Of a stretch of DNA of 64,000 bases, positions 1-9,519 are shown piece after piece. A model generated the notes under the pieces. The model was not told the DNA's origin, did no database searches, and saw nothing but the letters and a program-made list of their open reading frames with translations. Both the position numbers and the translations under genes were made by a program. The DNA is from Dendrobium chrysotoxum (Eukaryota > Streptophyta > Magnoliopsida > Asparagales > Orchidaceae). The stretch spans positions 65,336,573 to 65,400,572 of the forward strand of contig CM034305.1 of the NCBI GenBank assembly GCA_019925795.1. The letters are read 5' to 3'. Within the stretch, counting starts at the first letter, position 1, and every line of letters starts with the position of its first letter.

Positions 1-262
1 AAGATCCCTCCATTTAATTAACACTTTTTTGATGCCTCCTCCCTGGCGTACCCCTTGTAGCTCTAGTGGTTCTAAAACCACTTCCAACTTCTCATTCAGC
101 GTGGTCGACAACTCTGAACATGATGTGTGATCCCCAATAGCTCTTCTCTGCTGAGATACATGGAACACTGGATGCATGGTAGCAGTGGGGGGTAACCTCA
201 AGCGATAAGCTATTGCTCCAATCTTCTCCGATATCTCATAAGGGCCAAAATATTGCAGAGCC
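1..262 (-). pseudogene. Integrase C-terminus plus start of chromodomain (chromovirus A)
   Basis: The minus strand reads the conserved integrase C-terminal block: GPYEI, then IGAIAYRLRLPP, then HPVFHVSQ. About 30 residues later comes VLEPLELQG and, at the window edge, VLIKWRDL. The last motif is the typical core of a chromodomain fused to integrase, which in chromoviruses targets integration to modified chromatin. The frame is open over this stretch and the domain runs off the left edge. This block identifies the element as a chromovirus; copy B lacks it. Confidence 0.75.
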
Positions 263-1149
263 ATTTTCTCGTTTCTTCTGCTAGCTATTGTCCTCTATGT
301 GTAAGGGCGAAGCTTCGAGAACACCTTATCCCCAACTTCAAACTTGATGCCCCTCCTATGCCCATCTGCCCGTTTCTTCATAATATGTTGAGCTCTCATT
401 AGATGCCTTTTCAATTTTTCCAACACCCTGCCCCTCTCCTCCAAGTATTTATCAACTGAAGAAACTGGAGTGCTATTCTACCCAAAATGTATCAAGTGAG
501 GTGAGTCTCGTCCGTACAACACCTTGAATGGGGTTATCTCAGAAGCGGAATGATATTAAGTGTTGTACTAGCACTTCGCCCATGCTAGCCATTCGGCCTA
601 AAGCTGAGGTGTCTCTGAGACAAAATATCATAGGTATGTCTTCAAGCTCCTGTTGACCACTTCCGTCTTCCCATCCGTCTGGAGGTGATAAGATGTACTC
701 CTCTTCAGTACCGTCCCCTACAACCTGAACAACTCTCTCCAGAAATGGCTGAGAAATACTATGTCCTTGTCGGACACTATAGACTCAAGCACCCTATGCA
801 GTTAGACCACCTCTCTTATGAAAGTTGCTTCCATTGTCATTGTCTTGTAGGGATGTCTTAGGGGGATGAAGTGAGCATACTTGCTCAGCCTGTCCACTAC
901 TACCAGAATCACTGTAAACAACTCAGATCGGGGTAGCTCATTAATAAAATCCATGGAGACCGCCTCCCACACCCGATCAGGTAGAGCCAGGGGTTGAAGT
1001 AGTCTTCCTGGAGCCATAGCCATATACTTATTCTTCTGACATATCTCACAACTAGCTACCAACTCCTCCACATCTTTGTACATCCCTTTCCAATACAACT
1101 TTGCAGCCGGTCTCCTGTAGGTCTTCTGCACCCTCAAGCACACTCCCAT
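263..1149 (-). pseudogene. Integrase zinc-binding and catalytic core remnant (chromovirus A)
   Basis: The best-preserved stretch (802-1149) reads YWKGMYKDVEELVASCEICQ, the second half of the HHCC zinc finger. It is followed by a catalytic-core start with WEAVSMDFI (first Asp of DDE) and VVVDRLSKYAHFIPL. The rest, toward 263, continues in shifted frames with several stops. Integrase joins element cDNA to host DNA; this copy cannot be translated intact. Confidence 0.8.
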
Positions 1150-1156
1150 GGAACTC

Positions 1157-1745
1157 CTATAGTAGGTGTGGAATATGGACTGATGCCCTCAACATCACAA
1201 ATCTCCTTTGGTACAATAGCCTCTTCCCTTCTAGAGAATAACCAAGATGGCTTTTCCTATCATCCAGTAAATCTGCCATAATCCTCCCTAGCTCCTCATC
1301 CCGTGCACTTTCCTCCTTAATGGCCCCTTCATCTAACATCAGCGGTATCGATACTGCCATCTCCTGGAGCTCCCCCATACATCTGGACAAGGCATTCGCC
1401 GCCTTGTTCTCTATCCCTGGCCTATGCTGAATTTCAAAGTCATATCCCAATAACTTTGACAGCCACCTCTAGTGCTCCTCTATCACCATTCTCTACTTCA
1501 ACAGGTGCTTCAGGCTCTGCCGGTCTGTCCTGACAATGAAATGTCGACCCAACAAGTAAGGTCGCCACTTCTTGATGGCTAGTACAATGACCATCAACTC
1601 CCTCTCGTAGATTGACTTCAGCCTAGCTCTAGCTGTCAACACCTGGCTGAAGTAAGCAATGATTCGGTGGCTCTATATGAGTATTGCTCCCAATCCATAC
1701 CTTGATGCGTTCGTCTCCACTACAAAAATATAACTGAAATCTGGT
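1157..1745 (-). pseudogene. RNase H remnant (chromovirus A)
   Basis: Minus-strand translation gives VETNASRYGLGAIL, IAYFSQVL, YERELMVIVLAIKKWRPYLL, GYDFEIQHRPGIENKAANAL, the RNase H domain after RT and its link to integrase. The usual catalytic Asp of the TDAS motif is Asn here (TNAS), and the same change is seen in copy B. At least three in-frame TAG stops interrupt it. RNase H normally degrades the RNA template during reverse transcription. Confidence 0.8.
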
Positions 1746-2600
1746 AGGGCCAGGACCGGTATGGTGGTCATGGCCCTCTTCAACCTCTTAAAAGCTATTG
1801 GTGTCGCCTCCTCCCGCAAGAAGTTATCATTTTTCAGCTGTTCTATCAGTGGCTAGGCGATGGTGCTGTAGCCCCTCACTAACCTCATGTAGTATTCTAT
1901 CAGTCCTAGAAATTCCCTCAGCTCTCTCAGATTCTTGGGCAGTGACCATCTCAATATTGCCTCAATCTTAGCCTGATCTGCGGCCACACCCTCCTGAGAT
2001 ACTACATGTCACAAGTACTCCACACTAGCCTGTGCAAAACAACATTTCTTCAAATTTGCCCTTATCTGCTGCTCCTGCAACACCTCTAGGACCATCCCTA
2101 AGTGCTCCCAATGTTCCTCATCTGACATGCTGTACACCAGGATATCATCAAAGAAAACCTACACAAATCTCCTGAGATAAGGCCTAAACACCTTGTTCAT
2201 TAAGGACTAGAAGGTAGCTGGAGCATTAGTGAGGCTTAAAGGCATCACCAGGAACTCATAATGTCCCTCATGTGTTTTGAAAGCAGTCTTCGGCACGTCC
2301 TCCTTTTTCAGGCGGATCTAATGGTACCTGAACTTCAAATCTATCTTAGTGAAGATAACTGCCCCACTCAGCTCATACAATAGCTCATCTATCACTGGGA
2401 TAGGAAGCTTGTCTGGCACAATTTCCTTATTCAAAGCAATGTAGTCTATGCAGAACCTCCAACTCCCATCCTTTTTTTAACCTGTAAGACTGGACTAGAA
2501 AAAGGCTTGACACTAGGCCGGATAATACCTGCCTCCAGGATCTCTCTGATCAATTTTTTAATTTCATCCTTCTGAAATTAAGGGTAACGGTATGGCCTGA
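1746..2600 (-). pseudogene. Reverse transcriptase remnant (chromovirus A)
   Basis: Readable RT blocks include ALNKEIVPDKLPIPVIDELL, KTAFKTHEGHYEFLVMP, the catalytic FFDDILVY (near 2140-2160) and ANLKKCCFAQASVEYL, followed by the connection motif LPKNLRELREFLGL. Several codons that are Gln or Trp in the family are TAG here. The catalytic Asp pair is kept, but the frame is closed by about five stops. Confidence 0.85.
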
Positions 2601-2994
2601 CACTGATGGGTGACACCCTCTCCCTCTGGGTGATGACATGCTTCTGTTCCCTTGGTGGTGGCAATCCTTGAGGTGGCTGAAAGACCTCATTGAATTGCTG
2701 TATCAGCGGCTGTACTGAAAGAGAAATATCTTCACCCTCCTCCAATCTAATCCCCTCTAATCTCTATAGCTCCACTAGGAATCCTCCCCCCACCTCCTGT
2801 ATGCTCCTCACCATGGCTTTGGATAGCCTTGCATCTCCCCTAATCACTACGCTTTTTCCCTCCACTACTAGCTCTATGGTCAGTGCCTTCCAGTTAACCT
2901 TGGTATTCCCCAAGGTCTGCCACCATTTCATCCCCAAGATGATATCATTGTTGCCTAACTACAATGGGAGAAAATCCTCCTTCACCTGAATCCC

Positions 2995-3246
2995 CTATGT
3001 GGTCAACACTACTCCCCTGCAGATGCCCTTACCCATCTCCACCTTCCTTGTGCCCATCATCACTCCATAGCTCCTTGTATCCACCAACGTCACCCCCAAT
3101 TGGTCTATGATTTGGTTGGAGATGAAATTGTGGGTAGCCCCACTGTCGATCAACACCACCACCTCTCGGTCTGCTATTTTCCCCTTCACCTTCATGGTAT
3201 GGCTAGGAGTAAATCCTACCACTGAGTTCAGGGTGACCTCTGCCAC
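2995..3246 (-). pseudogene. Aspartic protease region (chromovirus A)
   Basis: The open minus-strand stretch reads LNSVVGFTPSHTMKVKG, then VVVLIDSGATHNFIS, the retropepsin active site with an intact DSG triad. The protease cleaves the Gag-Pol precursor. Compared with copy B (ESG in place of DSG), this is the better-preserved version. Divergent linker sequence toward RT continues in broken frames down to about 2690. Confidence 0.8.
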
Positions 3247-3348
3247 ATCCAGATGCAGCTTATCCTCCTCTACCCTGGTCTCACTCCCACCTCCCTCCTC
3301 AGCTTTCTTGTCATCATAAACGATGAGAATCTGAAGAGTTCGGTCTTT

Positions 3349-3897
3349 GCACCTGTGCTCCAGAGTATACTTCTTGTCACATCAGAAACATAATCCTTTT
3401 TCCCTCTTCTCCTGCACCTCCCTCTCAGTCAGTTTTTTGAATTTTTCCCCACTTCCTCCTCTTATAGGCTTCTCCCTTGGGTGCTAGGAGTGTGGTGGTC
3501 ATCCTATATGAATCACCTGAACTGCTGCTTCTGGTTCCCCTCTCCTGGTACTTCTGATCCTCCACCAGCTGAGCTAGCTCCTTCGCCTCTCCCAGGTCTC
3601 GAGGCCTTATGACTCTCACCGCTGCTCGGATTTCTGTCTTAAGCCCCTTTATGAAATTCCCCTTTAGAACAGTCTCCGATAGTCAATCCAGTCAACTCGC
3701 CAGGGTACTCAAATCTCTCGTGGTATTCTGCCACTGAGCCTTCCTGTACTAGGGCAAAGAATTGCTCATAGAAGTCCCTTCCCCTACTGGTTTGAAAGCA
3801 TTCCATTACTCCCTCCAACTCCGTATGGGTCGCCTCATGTCTCTCCAGTGGTACCAAGCCAACGCCTTCCCTCATGTCTCTCCATTGGTACCAAGCG
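3349..3897 (-). pseudogene. Gag remnant with zinc knuckle (chromovirus A)
   Basis: Minus-strand fragments show WYQWRDMR, ELEGVMECFQTSRGRDFYEQ, SVAEYHERFEYPGELTG and AVRVIRPRDLGEAKELAQL, the retrotransposon gag domain. A zinc knuckle follows near 3349-3393 (C-x2-C-x7-H-x-C spacing) with a TGA inside it. The start of gag is deleted. Near 3835-3895 a block of roughly 55 bp coding W-Y-x-W-R-D-M-R is duplicated in tandem, which shifts the frame. Gag normally forms the particle and binds RNA. Confidence 0.75.
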
Positions 3898-3909
3898 GCT
3901 TTGATACCA
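3898..3909 (-). other. Primer-binding site, initiator tRNA-Met type
   Basis: On the minus strand this reads TGGTATCAAAGC, one base from the common plant PBS TGGTATCAGAGC. It begins three bases after the LTR terminus CTATCA, as expected for minus-strand DNA priming. Confidence 0.85.
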
Positions 3910-3912
3910 ATT

Positions 3913-4268
3913 TGATAGGAGAATCTGATTACAAGAAATCTGAATTTTAATGAGACTTCACCGCAAATCTCCAATCAAACTCAGGAAAATAGCAAATAGA
4001 TGGTAGGAATTAATGAGAAACAGGAAGAAAATAACAAGATAAAATGGATCCTCTATTCGAGAGGAGGATCTTTCTCTCCCAATTCTCTAGACGTCGCTAG
4101 AGCCCAATAACACCAAGGAAAACCCAGAAATTCAGCAAACAATCAAGCTAACCCTAAACATAATACTAACCTCCTACATAAAGCGCACACAATAGCTCCC
4201 CCAAAAGGCTAAACAACCCTCCTAATTCAAAATTTTCCCTCCTAATCCCTCTTCCTCTCTCTCTCTAC
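3913..4268 (-). repeat. 5' LTR of chromovirus A (visible part)
   Basis: The LTR ends (minus strand) with CTATCA next to the primer site. Its sequence resembles the copy B LTR, sharing the terminus and a GGxTGTTTAG block. Its 5' limit is unclear because a small retroposon was inserted at 4274; no convincing continuation is seen beyond 4457. Confidence 0.65.
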
Positions 4269-4273
4269 TTAAG

Positions 4274-4452
4274 CATTGGACCCCACATGAGGGGGGCGGA
4301 ACCCCCTAAGGCCGAACCATAGCAAGCTTGCGCCTGCTGTAAACATGAGGCCAACCCAAATGTTGAGCCGGCTAGACTGGTCTCTCCTGGACGGTATATT
4401 AGTAGCCGACCCCACATAGTAGGATAAAGGCTTGTTGTTGTTGTTGTTGTTG
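4274..4452 (+). mobile_element. Small RTE-tailed retroposon (SINE-like)
   Basis: A unit of about 180 bp ends with GCCGACCCCACATAGTAGGA, a GGCTTG stretch and a (TTG)n tail, nearly the same 3' end as the RTE LINE at 27158-27670. TTAAG occurs directly before it (4269-4273) and after it (4453-4457), a possible short target-site duplication. No RT coding is present and no clear tRNA promoter boxes were seen, so it may be a SINE borrowing the RTE tail or a 5'-truncated RTE end. Confidence 0.55.
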
Positions 4453-4457
4453 TTAAG

Positions 4458-6558
4458 AAGTTTTTATGATCATTTTTAAATAACATTAAACTTAAATTTT
4501 GCTAGATTGCATGCTTAAAGGTCTAACTAAGGGAATTATACACCATATGATTTCACATAGACTATAATACGATTATCAATTAATCCTTATTCAAATATCA
4601 ATTTCTATAGAAACATATACATAATAAAATATATTTTTCTTATTAAATTCTTTCATCTTAAATCAGTCAGCATATAATAATCTAACTTAAGTTCAATTAA
4701 CTTTATATAAGTCTTTAAATATGTTGATTATAAATTTATAATTTTAATTATTTCAGTCATATCATTGATTACTAATATATTATTAAAAAATAGTGCTTCA
4801 AGTTTTAAAACCTTCTGTTAAAAGTTAGGATTTTTGTTGTTGTCATGGAGTTTGGATTGTATGCAAATTGAAAAGAGCTTTCCTTATTATTGGTTTATGA
4901 TTTCAGTATAGTACTGGCTATATTTACGGATCTAATTCATTTTATGAAAGACAAGAAGATAAAAGGGTAGGTTGGTATAAAGGAGGAAGAGAAAGAAGAA
5001 ATAAACTTTAAAACTTTCCTTACATGCGCCCGCAAGCTTCACTTGGCTCCATGCCCTTGCACTCGCTCTCGCTTCTTTTCTCACTTGGTCTCCATGTCTC
5101 TCTTGCTGACACCCTTGCCTTTTCTGCTCGCCCCCTCGTTCTCTCTTCCTTCACATGCTCGCCCTCTCTCTGTCAATTGCTTCTCCACTTAGACCGCCCC
5201 CTCACTATCTTAGAGGGGCATATGCCGAATAATTGTCTTGGTTCAATTGAATCGACACAATAGGTTGCTTTTTTTAACATATTTTGTTATAATTTGCTAG
5301 TTAAAAATAATGTTATATTCCAATAATTACTTTTTTGAGCAAATAGTTTCATCTCTCAAACATTATTTCATTTACATAACTTGAAAAAATAACTATTTCA
5401 TTTTGAGCAATTAATCAATTTTTAAAAGAAAATGATCTAAATGGCTGGCTGGATTATATTTTTAATTTATTATACAAGTTTAGTTAACTAAAAATTTAAA
5501 TATTTATATTTCTCTATTAAATAAATAATAATTTGGGTCTTTACACACTTTCCCTTGGAGAAGACCAAGGCTTGGCCCAAAGGGATCTCACTCCTTTGAG
5601 GAAGGAGGAATCATAAATCCTCTCTTTCTAATTAGATGGATCTTCACCAACATTATGATCTGTAGTGACAATTTTCGTAATATATTCCTAGCTATCAAAG
5701 TTGAGGTGTAAATGAAGATCAATACTGGGAGTGATTGAAGCAGGAAATATCATAGAAAGTAAGGCAACCTCTTTTGCTACTTCTTTTGGACCATCAGGTC
5801 CATCACCAAAAGGCAAAGCAAAAGATTGCAGCAATCATGTAGACAATGATGTTGGCTAATAATGTAGACGATGATGTTGGCTAATAAGCGGGTAATAATA
5901 ATAATAATCATAATAATTATAAGGGGTTAGTTATGCCGTGATTTTGATTCCCAGTGACATTACTTCCTACACCGCTTCAGACCACAAGCCAACACATAAT
6001 GGTTCAAATTCTTCACTGCATTGACATGATTTCTTCATAAAAATAAATTTTTTGGTTACTCTGTTGAATTATTTAATTCAGAAAAAGGTGAAAAAGTTGT
6101 AACTTTCTTTTTGCGTACAACAATCTAAAAACTATATTCTTTTGTATTATTCAATGCATTTAAGAAATGTACTTTTGCTTGAATATGCTGGTTCTTATAC
6201 TATTATTACTCTATGATCACATGTAATTGGAACGTCTAAATGATCAACCATGAAATCTTCTTGAAACTAAATAGAATTTCATTAGAGAAGGTTAACTGTA
6301 AACATTGCATCTGCCTCCTGTCTAACCCCAAAAGCAAGTCAAATATGGATGTCTTTCTTGACAGACATCCTATCTCGTTAGCTTGCAAAACTGATTTATA
6401 TCTGTAGCAGTTTTTATTGGATTATGTTTCGAATACTTTTTTTTTTAATGAAAAATGTGGCTATTTCAAAACCTTGTTTTCAGTATTTTATTCTATAATG
6501 GACCAACTTATAACATCTTTAAATTGAATAATAATGTAAGATCATTTCCCTATTCCAG
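4458..6558. other. AT-rich non-coding stretch, probable intron
   Basis: No exon with conserved coding was found. It holds a (TAA)n-type microsatellite near 5889 and a roughly 25-bp tandem duplication around 5838-5887. It ends in a pyrimidine tract and AG at 6557-6558, the splice acceptor of the next exon, so it is probably intronic sequence of the S-acyltransferase-like gene. Confidence 0.5.
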
Positions 6559-7338
6559 TTTGATGTTGTTCCTCAAGAAACAACCATGCCTACACATTTT
6601 GCTGGCAAGAAGGTGGTGGCGGAGCCGAGGAGAAAAAATGCTACTGTGAAGATTAGCCCTTGGACACTTGCAAGGCTCAACGCAGAAGAAGTTTCAGAAG
6701 CAGCAGCAGAAGCGAGGAGAAGATCAAGAATCTTAAAGCCAATTGTGAGACAGGACATGCCACCAGGGCAGGAAACTGATAGCAGCTTCGGAAGCGACAG
6801 TGGTAGGTTCATTCCCAAGATTGAAATCTGGAATCAAGCTAACAAGAGAGGCCGGTCAAACACAGACCTCCCTGTCGATTGCTTCACAAAATTATCTTCC
6901 AAAACTACAAAAAACAGTGGGGGGAATTGGACTCTTGACAAATCTAGCAAGTTGGCGCCGCTTCAACTTGAAGCAAGGAGTGCCTTTACAACAAGCAAAG
7001 CCATGTCTACCTCAGGGATTGTTACTTTTTCCCCTGATAGCAGTTTAGGCTCACCTGATATCCACCCATATGGCGTTTCATCTTCAGCAGCTGAAGAGAC
7101 ACATGGACTTAAGTGTCTTCCACCCTCAGGCACACCTGTATATGGTGGAATTCTTCTCTCAAGGTCTACCAGTGATGGTTATGATGCTTCTGGTGGAGAA
7201 GATAGTGATCAGATTCCTTCAGGAATTATACCCAGATCTGTCAACTGGAGCAACTTGCTCATCAACTCTGAACGTGCAAGTATGGAGAATGAACGCAAGG
7301 TATCGTCATCATCAGAAAGCCTGCAAGTCAGGCGTTGA
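6559..7338 (+). CDS. DHHC protein S-acyltransferase-like, last coding exon
   Basis: This is one open exon of 260 codons including the stop. It starts after a CCTATTCCAG acceptor and reads in frame FDVVPQETT before the first ATG (6586). The segment VKISPWTLARLNAEE with the following Ala/Arg-rich helix and LKPIV matches, from memory, the cytosolic tail of plant DHHC palmitoyltransferases of the PAT19-22 group. Serine-rich motifs follow (FSPDSSLGSPDIHPY, LSRSTSDGYDASGGEDSD). These enzymes attach palmitate to membrane proteins. The DHHC domain and membrane segments are not in the window, so upstream exons must lie left of position 1 or be lost. The exon has no internal damage. An unrelated protein sharing this tail is possible. 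Confidence 0.65.
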   Translation, partial: FDVVPQETTMPTHFAGKKVVAEPRRKNATVKISPWTLARLNAEEVSEAAAEARRRSRILKPIVRQDMPPGQETDSSFGSDSGRFIPKIEIWNQANKRGRSNTDLPVDCFTKLSSKTTKNSGGNWTLDKSSKLAPLQLEARSAFTTSKAMSTSGIVTFSPDSSLGSPDIHPYGVSSSAAEETHGLKCLPPSGTPVYGGILLSRSTSDGYDASGGEDSDQIPSGIIPRSVNWSNLLINSERASMENERKVSSSSESLQVRR

Positions 7339-8192
7339 TAACTTGAATGTTCATATTGTTTGTGATTCAGATATTGCAGCCAGTTAATGGTTTGAAGAGT
7401 TGCACCTCTTCTTTCAACCATGTTCTATAGCAAAAAGATGCAGATGGAACAAATTTCTTCTGGTTTTCATCATTTTAAGGATTTCATCTTCATTGTGCTG
7501 AATGGATTTCTATTGTTTTAAGAATTGTTAGGTTGTAATTCATTAATGCTGTAGTCATCAGAACTGCTGAATATATTTCTGAAATTAAATTTCCTGTTTT
7601 CAAGTGTTGGGATTGTGTGTCTTGTTCTTATAATTGTATGATCTTTCTGATGATAAGCTTCCAAAAATTCTGTGAGATGGGACTGTTGAAGACCCAGATT
7701 TTAGGACATCAATTTGATTTAAGATAATTGTAATATAAATTTTGATTTATTAGTTATAAATTATATTAATGTTAAAAATAAATATAATGATATTATTGTA
7801 ATATTAATAGCATGTTTGTAACTAGCCATGAAATTTATTTTTTATTTTTGTTGAAATAAAACTTTTATTATATATTTTTTAGTATTTAACACTATCGTGG
7901 TCAGACCTCAAGTCCTGGATGAGAAAAGTGGAGAGTTGCGTTAGGTAGTTGACAGCCAACGAAAAATTTGTCGAATAATCATGACATGAATCCTTTAAAA
8001 AATTTGGTTAGAAAATATTAGAAATGATCTTTCTTCGTTAGATTTAACTGAGAATTTATTGTTGTTGTCTTTTTTAGTATTTAAAAATAATTTCTTAAAA
8101 AAATAATTATTATCTCAACACACGTTTTAGTTTTTAAAAATAATAATTTTTTTTTATTTTTTTATTTAATGGTAGAGGAAGACTAAAAAAGA
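7339..8192. other. 3' UTR and spacer, with a short RTE LINE remnant
   Basis: The first 250 bp are T-rich with AATTAAA-like signals near 7580 and are probably the 3' UTR of the preceding exon. At 8006-8068 a short stretch matches the 3' part of the RTE LINE seen at 27530-27600 and ends TTGTTGTTG; it is an old fragment. The rest is AT-rich with nothing recognised. Confidence 0.5.
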
Positions 8193-8700
8193 AAGATCAT
8201 ATTTTAAATATAAGATATGCAAATACATAAAATGTTTTTTGAGAGGCAAATAAAATATTTAAGGCGATATCACTATTGTTTTTTCCAGAAAATTGGATGA
8301 TGGAAAACAAGAGGACCTTGCACGAATTTCCAAAAATCAATAGATATTTGAATAGGGGATCCTATAAGTGGAGGCCAAGCAGGTTAGGCGGAATATTCTT
8401 TGGAATATATTTTTATAGTAATTATATTTATTTTTAGAAAATTAAAATATAATAGTTAATTAATTAGTTATTTAATATAATAATTTAAATAAATAAATTA
8501 TTATAAAAATTTAATCGGAATATGTAATAACAAATCAATAGATCATGGTACGAGATCTATTGATTTTTGGAAATTCGTGCATGATCCTCTTGTTTTCCAA
8601 TCATCCAATTTTCTGGGGAAAAAAATTGTGATAAATATTTTATTTCTCCATCAAGAAATTTTTATATATTTGCACATCTAATGTTTAAAATTTATATTTA
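8193..8700. mobile_element. Foldback / long-TIR element
   Basis: Two arms of about 130-150 bp (8193-8340 and 8550-8700) are inverted copies: GAAAATTGGATGATGGAAAA and CACGAATTTCCAAAAATCAA on the left recur as reverse complements on the right. The 200-bp centre is AT-rich. No ORF is present. This is the form of a foldback or long-TIR MITE; the exact ends and any target duplication are not resolved. Confidence 0.75.
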
Positions 8701-9130
8701 TTTATATAATTTTAATTTTTAAATCAAATAAAAATTAAATAATTATTTTTTAAAATAAATTAATATTAATACAATTTTTAAAATGATTTATAGCCACCCA
8801 CTGCTGAGGACCTACTGCCACTGCCTGCCAAGGGCCCATCGCCACCGACAAATGCTAACCACCAACTGCTAGCCGCCGCCATCACCTCCATTGCTGATGA
8901 CCCGTTGCCTTTGGCCTCCAACACCATTGTCAGCCACCACCGATCACCATCTTCTTAAACTTTACATTGCATTTATTTTACTCCAACCTAAATAATAAAA
9001 AAAAATCTCATGCATTACTCTTACACTAATCCAAAAAACTTTAAAGTATTCATTTTATTGCTCTTACACTAATCTAAGTACGAGGAGGTTTGAACTCCTT
9101 CAAAATATAGTTAAAATCATAACTGTAATA
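8701..9130. other. Spacer with a GC-rich patch
   Basis: The stretch is AT-rich apart from 8790-8960, a repetitive GCC/ACC-rich patch (GCCACCACC-like repeats) unlike its surroundings. No ORF or element ends were recognised. Confidence 0.35.
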
Positions 9131-9251
9131 AGCTTCGTTTGGGACAGCTTTCTTACTGCTTCTTAAAGCAATTTTTTAGTGCAAAAATTAAATTTTTTGT
9201 ACTAAAAAACTGTTTTAAGAAGCAATAAAAAAACCGTCCCAAACGAAATCT
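9131..9251. mobile_element. Palindromic MITE, copy 1
   Basis: A near-perfect inverted repeat of about 120 bp. The left arm starts GCTTCGTTTGGGACAGCTTT and the right arm ends with its reverse complement. Four similar elements lie elsewhere in the window. No coding capacity. Confidence 0.8.
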
Positions 9252-9519
9252 TAGGATGAGTTCAATTGTTTAGAGCTATTCAATGATCATGTTGAGATAT
9301 TTTCATTGCTATGATGATGATTAAAAAAATTCATTTTTTAAAAAATGGGCCTCGAGTGATGCATTATAGAGAAATTAGCTTCCGAACGTTCAAGCTTTCT
9401 AAATCATCATAAAACAGGGCAAAAGACTAAGGGATGGCGATGAAATTCTTGAAATAAGTCCTTACATACTGTATAATTTAGAAAAACTTCTGTACATTTC
9501 TTCAGAACTAACTGATACA

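Larger units (their letters stand above)
1..4268 (-). mobile_element. Degenerate Ty3/gypsy chromovirus A (partial, 3' end outside window)
   Basis: Reading the minus strand from high to low coordinates gives LTR end, tRNA-Met-type primer site, gag remnant, protease, reverse transcriptase, RNase H, integrase and the start of a chromodomain, the order of a Ty3/gypsy chromovirus. The frame is broken by many stops and shifts, so it is a dead copy. The gag N-terminal half is missing: only about 15 bp lie between the primer site and mid-gag. The 3' LTR lies left of the window. A related copy (B) lies on the plus strand at 57966-64000. The element probably sits in an intron of the S-acyltransferase-like gene whose last exon is at 6559. 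The Reina or Tekay subgroup is not settled. Confidence 0.9.

Noticed and set aside
5024..5263. 79-codon ORF with hydrophobic Leu/Ser-rich start
   Set aside because: Pyrimidine-rich sequence without homologous pattern or splice context; no support as a gene.
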